DNA of 44,543 nt from an uncultured Bacilli bacterium (GTDB lineage Bacteria > Bacillota_I > Bacilli_A > RF39 > UBA660), in the NCBI GenBank assembly GCA_934096815.1, contig CAKOMY010000010.1, positions 1-44,543 on the forward strand, in the 5' to 3' direction. Of the stretch, positions 1 to 8,959 are shown in pieces. The stretch's first letter is position 1, and each line of letters begins with the position of its first letter. A model generated the notes under the pieces. It had not been told where the DNA came from, did no database searches, and saw only the letters and a list, made by a program, of their open reading frames with translations. Both the position numbers and the translations under genes were made by a program.

Positions 1-29
1 ATCTCGCAATTTAATTTTACTATATTTCT

Positions 30-73
30 TCTAAAATAAAAAGACTATTAACAAAAATTTCTTTTGTCAACAG
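30..73 (-). terminator. Rho-independent terminator after rpmF
   Basis: On the minus strand a 9-bp stem with one G-U pair (arms at 62-70 and 48-56, 5-nt loop) is followed by a U-rich run reaching to about 33. It lies downstream of rpmF and would end the yneF-DUF177-rpmF transcript. Confidence 0.55.
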
Positions 74-78
74 CCTGG

Positions 79-153
79 CATTATTTTTTTAATAATGTTA
101 TTTAATTTTCAAAGTAAATGCACGTTTTTTAAAAGCTTTTTTTACTTTGAAAA
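79..153. repeat. Nested inverted repeats in the rpmF 3' region
   Basis: A perfect 13-bp inverted repeat (106-118 with 141-153, 22-nt loop) lies next to a 7-bp one (79-85 with 91-97). With the terminator hairpin these form three consecutive hairpins in the 234 bases downstream of rpmF. No gene is visible there. They could be RNA structure or back-up terminators. Confidence 0.5.
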
Positions 154-234
154 GGTAACTTCACGCTATTTTGTTTTTATATATCATATTTTTCTTTCAC
201 TAAATAAATTTAAAAATTCTCAAAAAAATAAAAG

Positions 235-420
235 TTAATCTTCTTTATTAACTTTTATAACTTCTTTTCCCTTATAAAAACCACATTTAGTGCATGCTCT
301 ATGAGGTCTAATTGCTTCTCCACAATTTGGACAACTTACTACGTTAGCAGCAGTTTTCTTTAAATGTGTACGACGCATTCTTTTTTTAGTTTTACTTGTT
401 CTACGAAATGGAACAGCCAT
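235..420 (-). CDS. rpmF: 50S ribosomal protein L32
   Basis: This 61-residue protein is ribosomal protein L32 of the large subunit. The N-terminus MAVPFRRTSK and the basic stretch that follows are characteristic of the family. A zinc-ribbon is intact, with CPNC at about residues 30-33 and CTKCG at about 43-47, so this is the zinc-binding (C+) form. It lies 21 bases downstream of the DUF177 gene, the usual pairing in bacteria, and is probably the last gene of an operon starting at yneF or at the SirA-like gene. The start has a good Shine-Dalgarno (AGGAGTG). Length is normal. Confidence 0.97.
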   Translation of the reverse strand: MAVPFRRTSKTKKRMRRTHLKKTAANVVSCPNCGEAIRPHRACTKCGFYKGKEVIKVNKED

Positions 421-441
421 GGTATCACTCCTATTCTTTAA

Positions 442-846
442 TTATTCACTTACAATTTCCCAGCCATTTCCTTTTTGGCTTTCTAATTTTGCTCCCTCTT
501 TAGTAACTCTAATGGGGACTTCCAAGATAACATTTTCCCACAAAATGTCTAATAAATCAAGATAAAAATCATCTTTTAACGTATTTTCTGAAATTTCTTC
601 TTCTATATGGGTATTAACTGGAACTAAAACATCTTCTAAAGTTATTGCACAAGGCATTACTATTTCTCCATCAATGTCTAAGTCTAATTCAATATTATCT
701 TCATAATTTACTTTAACTAAACCTTTAACATGCATTCTATTTATTTTTCTAATATTTAATTTTTGATAATCTACTTTAGATAAATCTAAATCGCTATCTA
801 TTTCTAATTTTTTAAATGCATATAATTTTCTTAAATCTAGTTTCAT
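442..846 (-). CDS. DUF177 (YceD/YlbN) family protein
   Basis: The 134-residue protein belongs to the DUF177 family, represented by E. coli YceD and B. subtilis YlbN and linked to 23S rRNA accumulation and ribosome assembly. Visible hallmarks are the central acidic stretch (DIDGEIVMPC at about 58-67), followed by a conserved TLEDVLVPV segment, and its position directly upstream of rpmF. It is shorter than the usual ~170 residues, and the usual second cysteine of the core is absent. Its start shares one base with the yneF stop codon, so the two genes are probably translationally coupled. Confidence 0.85.
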   Translation of the reverse strand: MKLDLRKLYAFKKLEIDSDLDLSKVDYQKLNIRKINRMHVKGLVKVNYEDNIELDLDIDGEIVMPCAITLEDVLVPVNTHIEEEISENTLKDDFYLDLLDILWENVILEVPIRVTKEGAKLESQKGNGWEIVSE

Positions 847-1055
847 TACATCATTTGATTCATTTGACGCATAACTTCTTTAACTTGTTTTTGACTAGGC
901 TTTCTACCCATACTACTCATCATAGTTTCAATCATTTTTTCATTAATTGGTGGATTTTTCTTTAAGTATTTTTGCATAAAATATCTTGCTAAAAAGAAAC
1001 CGATTACAGCACCAATTAAAAGTCCTACAACTACAAGTAAAATATCATGTAACAT
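846..1055 (-). CDS. yneF: YneF family (UPF0154) membrane protein
   Basis: This 69-residue protein has one N-terminal membrane helix (about residues 4-24, LLIGAVIGFFLARY) and a basic cytoplasmic tail. The tail carries the family signature NPPINEKMI and the MMSSMGRKPSQKQ stretch. UPF0154 proteins are small conserved membrane proteins of Firmicutes and Mollicutes with no defined biochemical role. In B. subtilis yneF lies next to yneE (sirA), and the upstream neighbour here may be a SirA relative. The start has an AAGGAGTG Shine-Dalgarno, and a TATAAT-like box lies just upstream at about 1085-1090. Confidence 0.93.
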   Translation of the reverse strand: MLHDILLVVVGLLIGAVIGFFLARYFMQKYLKKNPPINEKMIETMMSSMGRKPSQKQVKEVMRQMNQMM

Positions 1056-1086
1056 TTGTAAATCACTCCTTACGTTTTTAATTATA

Positions 1087-1506
1087 CTATATATTAACTA
1101 AATTAGATAGATAAAAATAGTCTCCTTTTTCAAAATCAATTAAAAATAAGTTAGGTATATCTTCTAAATAGTCTAAAAAATATGGGGTTATGGTATTAGT
1201 TTTTAAGATCATATAACTATTATTAACAATAAGTTTGCTTGCTTCATTAGTGTAATAACTATTAAATGTATGAACACTGTTAAAAAGATTGTAGCCATCT
1301 AACTTGTTCATTTTACCATAAATATATTTATTTAATTCTCTTTTATTATATTTATCGACTAAACTATTATATTCATTTTTTAAATAGGTAATGTTTTCTT
1401 TGGTACCTAGTTTAATATTAAGTAATGCCTTGTAAAGATTATATGGCATGTTTTTAGTTAATTTATAATAATCATTATTAATTTTAAAAATATAAAAAGT
1501 TCGCAT
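1087..1506 (-). CDS. SirA-like protein (tentative)
   Basis: The 139-residue protein has no membrane segment. It opens with MRTFYIFKINNDYYKLT and contains a conserved-looking NKYIYGKMN stretch and a C-terminal NLFLIDFEKGDYFYL. The opening aromatic strand and the position immediately upstream of yneF match SirA (YneE), the B. subtilis DnaA-binding inhibitor of replication initiation during sporulation. The family call is from memory of the pattern plus synteny and is uncertain. If right, it would bind DnaA domain I. Otherwise it is an uncharacterised soluble protein. Confidence 0.5.
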   Translation of the reverse strand: MRTFYIFKINNDYYKLTKNMPYNLYKALLNIKLGTKENITYLKNEYNSLVDKYNKRELNKYIYGKMNKLDGYNLFNSVHTFNSYYTNEASKLIVNNSYMILKTNTITPYFLDYLEDIPNLFLIDFEKGDYFYLSNLVNI

Positions 1507-1582
1507 TTGTTATCACCGAACTTAATATATCAATTTTTTATTTATTATTTTGTCGAATATTGTCAGTCTTTAAGTTATTTTC

Positions 1583-1900
1583 TTATTTTTTCTTAGAAGC
1601 TTTTTTAGTAGTTGTAGTAATTTTTTCAAATTTTGCTTCTACTTTCATATTGCTTTCGACAACTGTTTTATTTGTTACTTCTTTGCCATTAGAGTACCAT
1701 CCAATAAATTTTTTACCTTCCTCTGTTGGATTTTCAGGTAATTTGATTGTTTCTCCTTTAACAACTTTTATTGTTTCAACTGTTTCGTTATTGTTTGTAA
1801 ATGTGACTGTAAATGTTGTTTTTACAAAGAATAATGAATAGATGAATAACAATGTTAAAATGATAGAAACCACTAATGTTAATATACTTGTTTTTTTCAT
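1583..1900 (-). CDS. Membrane-anchored InlB-repeat small protein
   Basis: The 105-residue protein starts with a short basic segment and one hydrophobic helix (about residues 7-27), followed by a single beta-grasp InlB B-repeat (Listeria-Bacteroides/Flg_new type) at about 30-92. That repeat shows VTFTNNNETVETIKVVKGE, then LPENPTEEGKKFIGWYSNG. It ends in a Thr/Lys-rich tail. Such repeats usually occur in large surface proteins, so a free-standing one on a membrane anchor is unusual. AGGAGG precedes the start. It is monocistronic between obgE and the SirA-like gene. Its function is unknown, and an extracytoplasmic location is inferred. Confidence 0.75.
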   Translation of the reverse strand: MKKTSILTLVVSIILTLLFIYSLFFVKTTFTVTFTNNNETVETIKVVKGETIKLPENPTEEGKKFIGWYSNGKEVTNKTVVESNMKVEAKFEKITTTTKKASKKK

Positions 1901-1933
1901 TATTATTTAACCTCCTAAATTAATAGTACTATA

Positions 1934-3190
1934 TTATTCTTTAAAATTAAAGATATAATCCATTATTTTAACTTCATCACCACGTTTAGCACCTAATTCT
2001 TCCAGTTTTTCATCAACGCCCATTTTTTTAAGTTTATAGGCAAAATGCATAACTGATTCATCTTCAGTAAATCTAGTCATTTTAAATAATTCTTCGATTT
2101 TAGGGCCAGTTAATACCCAAATATTATTTTCTCTATGAATTTCAAATGGGACTTCTTCTTCATATTTATATATTTTTTCAGTTGTTGTAACACTTGGTGC
2201 TTGATTATCACTTTCTTCAACTATTTCACCTAATCTTTTAATTAAAGCATCTAATCCTTCATTATAAACTGAGCTAATAGGATATACTTCTAGGTTAGGG
2301 TATTTTTCTTTAAATTTAGCTAGGTTTTCTTTAGATTCTGGTAAGTCCATTTTGCTAGCAATTACAACACTTGGTTTCTTTATTAATGATTCATCGTACT
2401 TAGCAAGTTCATTGTAAATTGTTTCATAACTTTCTAAAGGACTAAATGAGTTTTCTCCTGACATATCAATGATATGAGCAATTACTTTAGTACGCATAGC
2501 ATGTTTTAAAAATTTAAAGCCTAGTCCTACTCCTTCTGATGCACCTTCAATTAATCCTGGTAAATCAGCAATTATAAATTCTTTACCATAAGTTTTTACA
2601 ACTCCTAAATTAGGAGATAAAGTTGTAAAATGATAAGCAGCAATTTTAGGAGAGGCATTTGTTATAACACTTAAAAGAGTACTTTTTCCGGCAGACGGAA
2701 AGCCAACTAAACCAACGTCTGCTAAAACTTTAAGTTCACATTTAACAAGAAGTTCTTCACCGGGAGCGCCTAACTCACTCATACGAGGGGCTGGATTATC
2801 ATGAGTTGCTAAAGAACGATTTCCTCTTCCCCCACGACCACCGTGAGCAATTATTTTTGTTCCAGAAATTAGATCACATATTACTTCATTTGTTTCAAGA
2901 TTGGTTACAACTGTTCCTTCAGGTACTTTAATAATGACATCTTCAGCATTAGCGCCATTTTGATCGCGACCTTTACCATTAACTCCTTTATCGGCTTTTA
3001 TTGTTTTTTGAACCTTTAAGTCAATTAAGGTTTTTAATGATTTATCAGTAGTAAAAATGATATCGGCTCCTTTTCCACCGTTACCACCATTTGGTCCACC
3101 CATTTCAACAAATTTTTCTCTTCTAAATGAGGTACAACCATCGCCACCTTTGCCGGCTATTAATTTAACTGTTACTTCATCTACAAACAT
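1934..3190 (-). CDS. obgE: GTPase Obg/CgtA
   Basis: This 418-residue GTPase assists 50S ribosome assembly and stress signalling. All three parts are present: the glycine-rich Obg fold (about 1-158), the G domain with P-loop GFPSAGKST (163-171), switch II DLPG (209-212) and SKMD (about 280), and the C-terminal OCT domain (about 340-418, with EIHRENNIWVLTG). Length is typical. The ATG has a GAGG Shine-Dalgarno at good spacing. Confidence 0.97.
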   Translation of the reverse strand: MFVDEVTVKLIAGKGGDGCTSFRREKFVEMGGPNGGNGGKGADIIFTTDKSLKTLIDLKVQKTIKADKGVNGKGRDQNGANAEDVIIKVPEGTVVTNLETNEVICDLISGTKIIAHGGRGGRGNRSLATHDNPAPRMSELGAPGEELLVKCELKVLADVGLVGFPSAGKSTLLSVITNASPKIAAYHFTTLSPNLGVVKTYGKEFIIADLPGLIEGASEGVGLGFKFLKHAMRTKVIAHIIDMSGENSFSPLESYETIYNELAKYDESLIKKPSVVIASKMDLPESKENLAKFKEKYPNLEVYPISSVYNEGLDALIKRLGEIVEESDNQAPSVTTTEKIYKYEEEVPFEIHRENNIWVLTGPKIEELFKMTRFTEDESVMHFAYKLKKMGVDEKLEELGAKRGDEVKIMDYIFNFKE

Positions 3191-3269
3191 TTATATCACA
3201 TCCTCTTTATATTATTTGTTATTAATTTATTTTTATTTCTTTGCTTGGCTATATATATTAACATATTAA

Positions 3270-3530
3270 TTACTTTAATTCAATGATAGTACAGCCTTCA
3301 TTTTCACTAGAAATATACATTTTTAAGATTCTTTTATCATTTTTAAATCTTAGATGTAATTCTTGTTTTAATACACCTTCTCCTTTACCATGCACAATTA
3401 ATATTTTTTTATGATTTAACTTTAGGTTATCGTTAATAAATTCATCGACAGGAACGTATATCATTTCTCTAGTGTATCCGTGCAAGTCAAGACTTGGTAA
3501 GATATTTAAAAAGGGGCTACCTTTATACAT
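3270..3530 (-). CDS. Small Smr-domain protein
   Basis: A free-standing Smr (MutS2 C-terminal) domain of 86 residues. LDLHGYTRE near the N-terminus is the family's LDLHG motif, and LIVHGKGEGVLK in the middle is the HGxG motif. Smr domains are nucleases acting on DNA or RNA in MutS2 and other proteins. An ATG 21 bases further upstream also reads in frame, but GAGG followed by six bases precedes the ATG at 3530, so I use that. It then overlaps the end of the PfkB-like gene by 8 bases, a coupled arrangement. The small free-standing form could act in RNA quality control or recombination; this is inference. Confidence 0.85.
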   Translation of the reverse strand: MYKGSPFLNILPSLDLHGYTREMIYVPVDEFINDNLKLNHKKILIVHGKGEGVLKQELHLRFKNDKRILKMYISSENEGCTIIELK

Positions 3531-4506
3531 TGGAAGCCTCTGTATTTGCATTATTATTAGATTCTTCGACTTGTTTACTTTCTATTGTTTCCATTGATTC
3601 AGGTTTTGTATCTACTTTAATTGAACAAGCATCAAATATTTCTTGTTTATCTAAAATGTTATCAATTGTTCCTAGTTTTTCGGACGCTTTATAACAGGCC
3701 ATATTGCATATTTTGCCGATAACATCCATATCTAAATTGCTAATTATTCCATAACAGAACGCACCTAAGAATGCTGCTTCCATCATTAAATTATCAACTG
3801 GTTTTACTTCGATTTTAGGAACATATTTTACTTGACGATCTTTAACATAAAGTGTTCCATGATTTAGTAAGTTTAAAGTATATTTAGCATTTTCTAAGTC
3901 TTGAATTTTTTGCATTATATCTACTAAAGTTTTAGATTTATTGTAGTTTATATCTATTTTAGTTAAGGCACTAGCAAAATTTTCACTAGCAACAACATAG
4001 GTACATCTTTTTGATAAATTATAATATTCTTTAGATACTACATTTGCAAGCATAATCATTTTAGCGTTTGGATAGTTATTTGATGCTCCAATTGCACCAG
4101 CCATATCGGTTCCATCAACAATTATATAGTCCGGATCAAAATCAAATTTATATTTCGTTAGAAATTGTTCATTATCAAATATAATGTTTGTTCTTGTTGC
4201 GTTAGATTCATTAAGAACACTGTAATTTTTGTTGGTTTTAGTTTCATAATTTACTTCAACAAATTTAGTATCAATATGATATTCTTCTAGTTTAGATTTT
4301 AATTTAATTCCTTCTTCTTCACCACCAACAACGCCTGAATAATAAACATTTATTCCCCACTTGGAAAGCATACAAGCAACATATACGCTTATTCCTCCGT
4401 TAGAAATAATTCTTTTTGTTATTTTTTTATCTTTTCCTTCTAATGGGAAATTATCTACTATTTCGGTAACATCTATTCTTGGCTTTCCTATCACAATAAC
4501 ATTCAT
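3523..4506 (-). CDS. PfkB-fold protein with degenerate active site
   Basis: The 327-residue protein follows the ribokinase/PfkB fold: an N-terminal beta strand and ID substrate motif (about 4-12), SNGGISVYVACMLSKWG (about 35-51, equivalent to the GG-N-A motif), then VYYSGVVGGEEEG. The usual DTTGAGDAFxGG signature is replaced at about 238-251 by VDNLMMEAAFLGAF, so the anion-hole glycines and the catalytic aspartate are missing. The C-terminal 35 residues are a polar tail rich in Glu, Ser and Asn. I infer a non-catalytic sugar- or nucleoside-binding relative. It is coupled to the Smr gene by an 8-base overlap. Confidence 0.75.
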   Translation of the reverse strand: MNVIVIGKPRIDVTEIVDNFPLEGKDKKITKRIISNGGISVYVACMLSKWGINVYYSGVVGGEEEGIKLKSKLEEYHIDTKFVEVNYETKTNKNYSVLNESNATRTNIIFDNEQFLTKYKFDFDPDYIIVDGTDMAGAIGASNNYPNAKMIMLANVVSKEYYNLSKRCTYVVASENFASALTKIDINYNKSKTLVDIMQKIQDLENAKYTLNLLNHGTLYVKDRQVKYVPKIEVKPVDNLMMEAAFLGAFCYGIISNLDMDVIGKICNMACYKASEKLGTIDNILDKQEIFDACSIKVDTKPESMETIESKQVEESNNNANTEASNV

Positions 4507-4563
4507 TTATATCCCTTTACTTTCTATGAATATTATAATATACATTGATTTTATTAACAAGAA

Positions 4564-6723
4564 TTATTTTTTAATTAATGTTTTGGGTTCTTCAATTATC
4601 TCATTAAAACTTATTTCATTTTTAAGACTTTCTATTGATGATGCTAATTTTTCTATTAGGTAAGGATACGATGTATCACATTGATTAGAATCGAAAATAT
4701 AGCTGATATCAGTCAATTTTATTTTTTTAATATTTCCTTCTTCACCCATTATTGATAAATCTCCAAAAAAGTTATACCAGATTTCAAATAATGAATCATC
4801 CGATATTACAGAGAAATCCCTAATATTATTACGTTTAAATTCATTATGATGTTTTGCAACATCTTCTAATATTAACGAAAAAATATTATTTAGATACTTA
4901 ATAAGGTCATTATGTTCATAATATACTAATTTATAATCTAATACGAAATAAGATGCTATTATTTTTAGAATTTTAATTAAATTAGACATATTTATTGCTT
5001 CATCTATATATCTTTTTACATCTATTTTTATATTATCTATTAGTGGGATTAAAATTTTACCTTTATAATAATTCTCAATTATACTGCGTTGATTAACATT
5101 GATAATAATTTTGGAACAGGTATCATTTGGGATAATTAAGCAGTTTGTTTTGGTCACTTCATCATTAAAAATAAATTCAGTTATACTTTTAGGGAGGTAT
5201 ATTATCTTTTCTTTAAGAAATTTACAATACAATTCTAAATTAATATCATTTAATATTTTTAAACCTTCTAATAATTTATCAACATTATTTTTATTGTATA
5301 TGTTTTTAAAAATTAATAATTCTCTTTCTAAATCAAAAATATGACCATGAATTTCAGTTCGTACACATAATGCATTATATTCTTTATATTCTTTATATTC
5401 ATTAAAATCTCGATATACTGTTTTATTTATTAAATGATTATACTTCCAATAAATTAGTTTGTATAATGTGTATTTCGTATGTTGCTGATTTTTGTCATCA
5501 TACTTTAAATCTGGAAGTATTTTGGATATTTGACAATCGATTCTTTCATTTTCAAAATATTGTTCTAATCCATCTTTATAATCCATTAAAAGTAATATTC
5601 TTAGTGAACTGTCAGTTGATGGTAAAACTTTAGAAAAATAATTTTCATCAGCCCATTTAATTAGTTCTTCATTAGGCATATTTAACGTTTCAAATATTTT
5701 TGATTTACCTAATTTAAATATTTCTAATTTAGATTGTATAATTTTTTCATAAGCTATTTTTTCATTATTTTTTTCTAATGAATTATAATATTCGATGAAA
5801 CTACATTCCAATGGAAAATAAGTATAAACATTAAATATTATTTGATATAGGTCTTCGAAGTCATCTTTAGTTAATTTATTTCTGCCATATTTATAGAATA
5901 TATTATAATACATTTTGATTTTCATTAAATTATCTATTATTTCTTGCTGCATTTTTTTATCATTTATTTCGCTATTCGCAATTAGATCTAACTGTTCTTT
6001 TAATTTATTTATTAAGTCTTTATTTTCGTATATAAATTTATCTATAAGTATTTCCATGTATGTTATTTCATCTGCAATTGATATACTATCATCTAATTCA
6101 ATTGATGAATTAAATAAATCTTTATAATCTTTCTCTACTTCAATATATCTATCATTTAATTCTTTTTTAGTGGTTTGATCAATATTTTTTGGATAGTTTG
6201 CAATGGCTTTCACATTGTAATCAAATATTTGTTTATCAGCAATAACAAACATATTGTTTATGATATTCATTTGATGATCTAGGGCTTTTAATATGTTTAT
6301 TTTTCTTTTACCTAAGACATATAATCCCATATATTTAGCTAAATATTTTTTATCTTTTCTTAGCCCATTTATGGCAATATATTTATATTTTAAAGTGTTA
6401 TTTATTTCGGTTATTTTATGAGAATAATATACTAATTTTTTACTGTCTATTATTGAACTCGCAATATTACCAAAATGGTCGTTATGCATAATATCTAAGG
6501 CTAAATCTTGATATATTTTTACTTCATTAAATAGTTCACTATCTAAATTAACATAATTTTCTTTTGTGTTATAAAATTTTAAATATTCTTCTTTAAATTT
6601 ATTAACATATTCTTGTTCTTCAGGAGTTAATTCTTCGGATGATGGCATTTTAGAAGATGTATTATTAACTAATTCAGCATTAACTTCTTTATTTTTCTTT
6701 TTAAATAAATTACTCCAAAACAT
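4564..6723 (-). CDS. Large paralogous protein 1, unknown function
   Basis: A 719-residue protein that I do not recognise. It is one of three paralogues in the window. The N-terminus MFWSNLFKKK is followed by an acidic TPEEQEYVNKFKEEYL segment. The first ~330 residues are shared closely with the other two copies (for example DHFGNIASSIIDSKKLVYYSH) and look all-helical. The middle and C-terminal parts diverge and include beta-rich stretches such as IIYLPKSITEFIF, resembling degenerate repeats. It ends in EEPKTLIKK like copy 2. No signal peptide, membrane helix or catalytic motif is visible. The ATG at 6729 lies against the AAGGGGA Shine-Dalgarno; the next in-frame ATG at 6723 has correct spacing and is used here. 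Confidence 0.75.
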   Translation of the reverse strand: MFWSNLFKKKNKEVNAELVNNTSSKMPSSEELTPEEQEYVNKFKEEYLKFYNTKENYVNLDSELFNEVKIYQDLALDIMHNDHFGNIASSIIDSKKLVYYSHKITEINNTLKYKYIAINGLRKDKKYLAKYMGLYVLGKRKINILKALDHQMNIINNMFVIADKQIFDYNVKAIANYPKNIDQTTKKELNDRYIEVEKDYKDLFNSSIELDDSISIADEITYMEILIDKFIYENKDLINKLKEQLDLIANSEINDKKMQQEIIDNLMKIKMYYNIFYKYGRNKLTKDDFEDLYQIIFNVYTYFPLECSFIEYYNSLEKNNEKIAYEKIIQSKLEIFKLGKSKIFETLNMPNEELIKWADENYFSKVLPSTDSSLRILLLMDYKDGLEQYFENERIDCQISKILPDLKYDDKNQQHTKYTLYKLIYWKYNHLINKTVYRDFNEYKEYKEYNALCVRTEIHGHIFDLERELLIFKNIYNKNNVDKLLEGLKILNDINLELYCKFLKEKIIYLPKSITEFIFNDEVTKTNCLIIPNDTCSKIIINVNQRSIIENYYKGKILIPLIDNIKIDVKRYIDEAINMSNLIKILKIIASYFVLDYKLVYYEHNDLIKYLNNIFSLILEDVAKHHNEFKRNNIRDFSVISDDSLFEIWYNFFGDLSIMGEEGNIKKIKLTDISYIFDSNQCDTSYPYLIEKLASSIESLKNEISFNEIIEEPKTLIKK

Positions 6724-6747
6724 ATACATTCCCCTTAAGTAAGTTAT

Positions 6748-6776
6748 ACTTTATCACATATAAAGAAAAAACACAA
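6748..6776 (-). promoter_or_regulatory. Promoter of paralogue 1
   Basis: On the minus strand TTGTGT is followed, after 17 bases, by TAAAGT with an upstream TGA (extended -10). The same layout occurs before the other two paralogues. Confidence 0.55.
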
Positions 6777-6778
6777 AA

Positions 6779-8866
6779 TTATTTTTTAATTAATGTTTTG
6801 GGCTTTTCTATTTCTTCGGTTATTAAACTTTTAATTTGATCTTTATTTTTTATAATATAATCAGCTATTATTTTAACTAAATTATTAACACCTTTTATTG
6901 TTTCAATTTTCTTATCAAATTGACTATTAATTTGTATAGCCCTTGTCTTATCGTTTGAATCATTTATAAACATTATTCTAAAAATTTGTGAAAGATTATT
7001 ATATTTATTTTCAAATAAAGCAATTATTAATTTATAGAAATAGTAGTATAAATCTTTATAATTTAAATCTAAAATTTTGTAATTATGAATTAATGTTAAG
7101 TGGCTGAAATAAAAATCATATTTGGATTTAGATGCTTTGTGAATATTAAATTTATCTAAATTAGATGGTAATATGATAGTTACATGAGGACATTCTAATC
7201 TTAAATCAATTCCATCACTTATTATATTAATGTTTAATTCCTCTAACTTATCTGGACATTTTATCTCAATTTTGTCAGAATAATTAAATGTTATATCAAC
7301 TTTATTAACACTGTTTGGAAGTGTGATTGTTTTGTTTAGACAATAATTTTTAATATAACTATCAAAATGTTTGGTACTGAAATATTTAATTCCTTCTGGT
7401 AAGTTATTAAAAAATATTTTATCTTTATAAATCTTTCTAAATATTTCTAACTCATCTATAACTTCATATAAAAATTTTTTCATTTTATTATAATTGTTTG
7501 GTCCAATATGATCTTCTAAACTATATATTTGCTCTTGCAATGGACTATCAATATTTAAATACATACCAAAAAGTAATTTATAAAATGAATATTTTGTAAT
7601 ATTTCTATCAAGAACATCATATGAAAGGGTAAAAAATATATCTGTAAGGTCATAATGTTTCAAATTTACTTTGGTACTTTCAAAGAATTGTTCTAAACCA
7701 TGTTCATAATCCATTAAAAGTAATAGTTTTAAGCAATAATAATTTAATGATTGACGACAATAATAAATTTCATCAAATTTAAAATAATTTTTATCAGCCC
7801 AATTAATTAATTTATCTTTTGGAATATTGGTTGTTTCAAATATTTTTGATTTTCCTAGTTTAAATATTTCTAATTTAGATTTTACAATTTTTGTATATGT
7901 TGATTTTTCTTTGCTAAGCGGTAATGAGTTGTAATATTCACTAAAGCTACAGTCTAATGGAAAATAAGTATATACATTAAATATTATTTGATATAAATCT
8001 TCAATGTCTTTATCATCAATTAAATTTCTACCATAATTATAGAAAATATTGTAATAATTTTTGATTTTCATTAAATTGTCAATTATTTCTTGCTGTTTAT
8101 TTTTATCTTTAATTTCACTATTAGCAATTAGATCAAGTTGTTCTTTTAACTTACTTATTAAACATTTATTTTCATAAACAAATTTGTTTAATAATATTTC
8201 TACGTAAGTTATAATGCCATCTATTGGTACATTTTTATCTAAATTAATTGACTTATTAAATAAATCTTGATAGTCACTCACAACTCTATCTAATCTTCCT
8301 TTTAATAATTTTATTTTTTGGTACTCATCAAGGGATTTTGGATAATTTGCAATGGCGCAAGCACAGTAATCAGTTATTTTTTGATTTGATATAACTAACA
8401 TATTGTTTATGATATTAATTTGATGATCTAGGGCTTTTAATATGTTTATTTTTCTTCTTCCTAAGATATATAATCCCATATGTTTAGATAAATATTTTTT
8501 AGCTTTTCTTAGCTCACATAACGCAATGTATTTGTATTTTAGAGTATTGTTTAATTCAGTTATTTTATGAGAATAATATACTAATTTTTTACTATCTATT
8601 ATTGAACTCGCAATATTACCAAAATGGTCATTATGCATAATATCTAGAGCTAAATCTTGATACATTTTTATTTCATTAAATAACTCACTATCTAAGCTAA
8701 TATAATTATCTTCATTTTCATAAAATTTTAGATATTCTTCTTTTAAGTTACTAACATATTCTTGTTCTTCAGGTGTCAATTTTTCAAATGAAGGTATTTT
8801 AGATGAGATATTATTAACTATATTTGTACTATAATTTTTCTTTTTAAATAAGTTACTCCAAAACAT
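6779..8866 (-). CDS. Large paralogous protein 2, unknown function
   Basis: A 695-residue tandem paralogue of the preceding entry. The N-terminal half is highly similar, including DLALDIMHNDHFGNIAS and RRKINILKALDHQ. From about residue 350 the sequence diverges. A region at about 530-610 with alternating hydrophobic strands (ITLPNSVNKVDI, VTIILPSNLDKFNI) hints at a leucine-rich-repeat/BspA-like or other beta-solenoid segment. The last residues EKPKTLIKK match copy 1, so the ends are conserved while the middle differs. The ATG at 8866 is chosen by Shine-Dalgarno spacing, as in copy 1. Function is unknown; it looks cytosolic. Confidence 0.75.
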   Translation of the reverse strand: MFWSNLFKKKNYSTNIVNNISSKIPSFEKLTPEEQEYVSNLKEEYLKFYENEDNYISLDSELFNEIKMYQDLALDIMHNDHFGNIASSIIDSKKLVYYSHKITELNNTLKYKYIALCELRKAKKYLSKHMGLYILGRRKINILKALDHQINIINNMLVISNQKITDYCACAIANYPKSLDEYQKIKLLKGRLDRVVSDYQDLFNKSINLDKNVPIDGIITYVEILLNKFVYENKCLISKLKEQLDLIANSEIKDKNKQQEIIDNLMKIKNYYNIFYNYGRNLIDDKDIEDLYQIIFNVYTYFPLDCSFSEYYNSLPLSKEKSTYTKIVKSKLEIFKLGKSKIFETTNIPKDKLINWADKNYFKFDEIYYCRQSLNYYCLKLLLLMDYEHGLEQFFESTKVNLKHYDLTDIFFTLSYDVLDRNITKYSFYKLLFGMYLNIDSPLQEQIYSLEDHIGPNNYNKMKKFLYEVIDELEIFRKIYKDKIFFNNLPEGIKYFSTKHFDSYIKNYCLNKTITLPNSVNKVDITFNYSDKIEIKCPDKLEELNINIISDGIDLRLECPHVTIILPSNLDKFNIHKASKSKYDFYFSHLTLIHNYKILDLNYKDLYYYFYKLIIALFENKYNNLSQIFRIMFINDSNDKTRAIQINSQFDKKIETIKGVNNLVKIIADYIIKNKDQIKSLITEEIEKPKTLIKK

Positions 8867-8890
8867 ATACATTCCCCTTAAGTAGGTTAT

Positions 8891-8919
8891 ATTCTATCAT
8901 ACGTAGGGAAAAAACACAA
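8891..8919 (-). promoter_or_regulatory. Promoter of paralogue 2
   Basis: TTGTGT, 17-base spacer, TAGAAT with TGA in front (minus strand). It matches the promoter of paralogue 1 in the -35 and spacing. Confidence 0.6.
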
Positions 8920-8959
8920 AATTATTTTTTATTATAAATAATTTACTTGAATTATCATT

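Noticed and set aside
1560..1841. Plus-strand ORF of 93 codons
   Set aside because: Antisense to the InlB-repeat gene, no Shine-Dalgarno, composition of a shadow frame.
3057..3269. Plus-strand ORF rich in proline and leucine
   Set aside because: A reverse reading of the glycine-rich Obg N-terminus.
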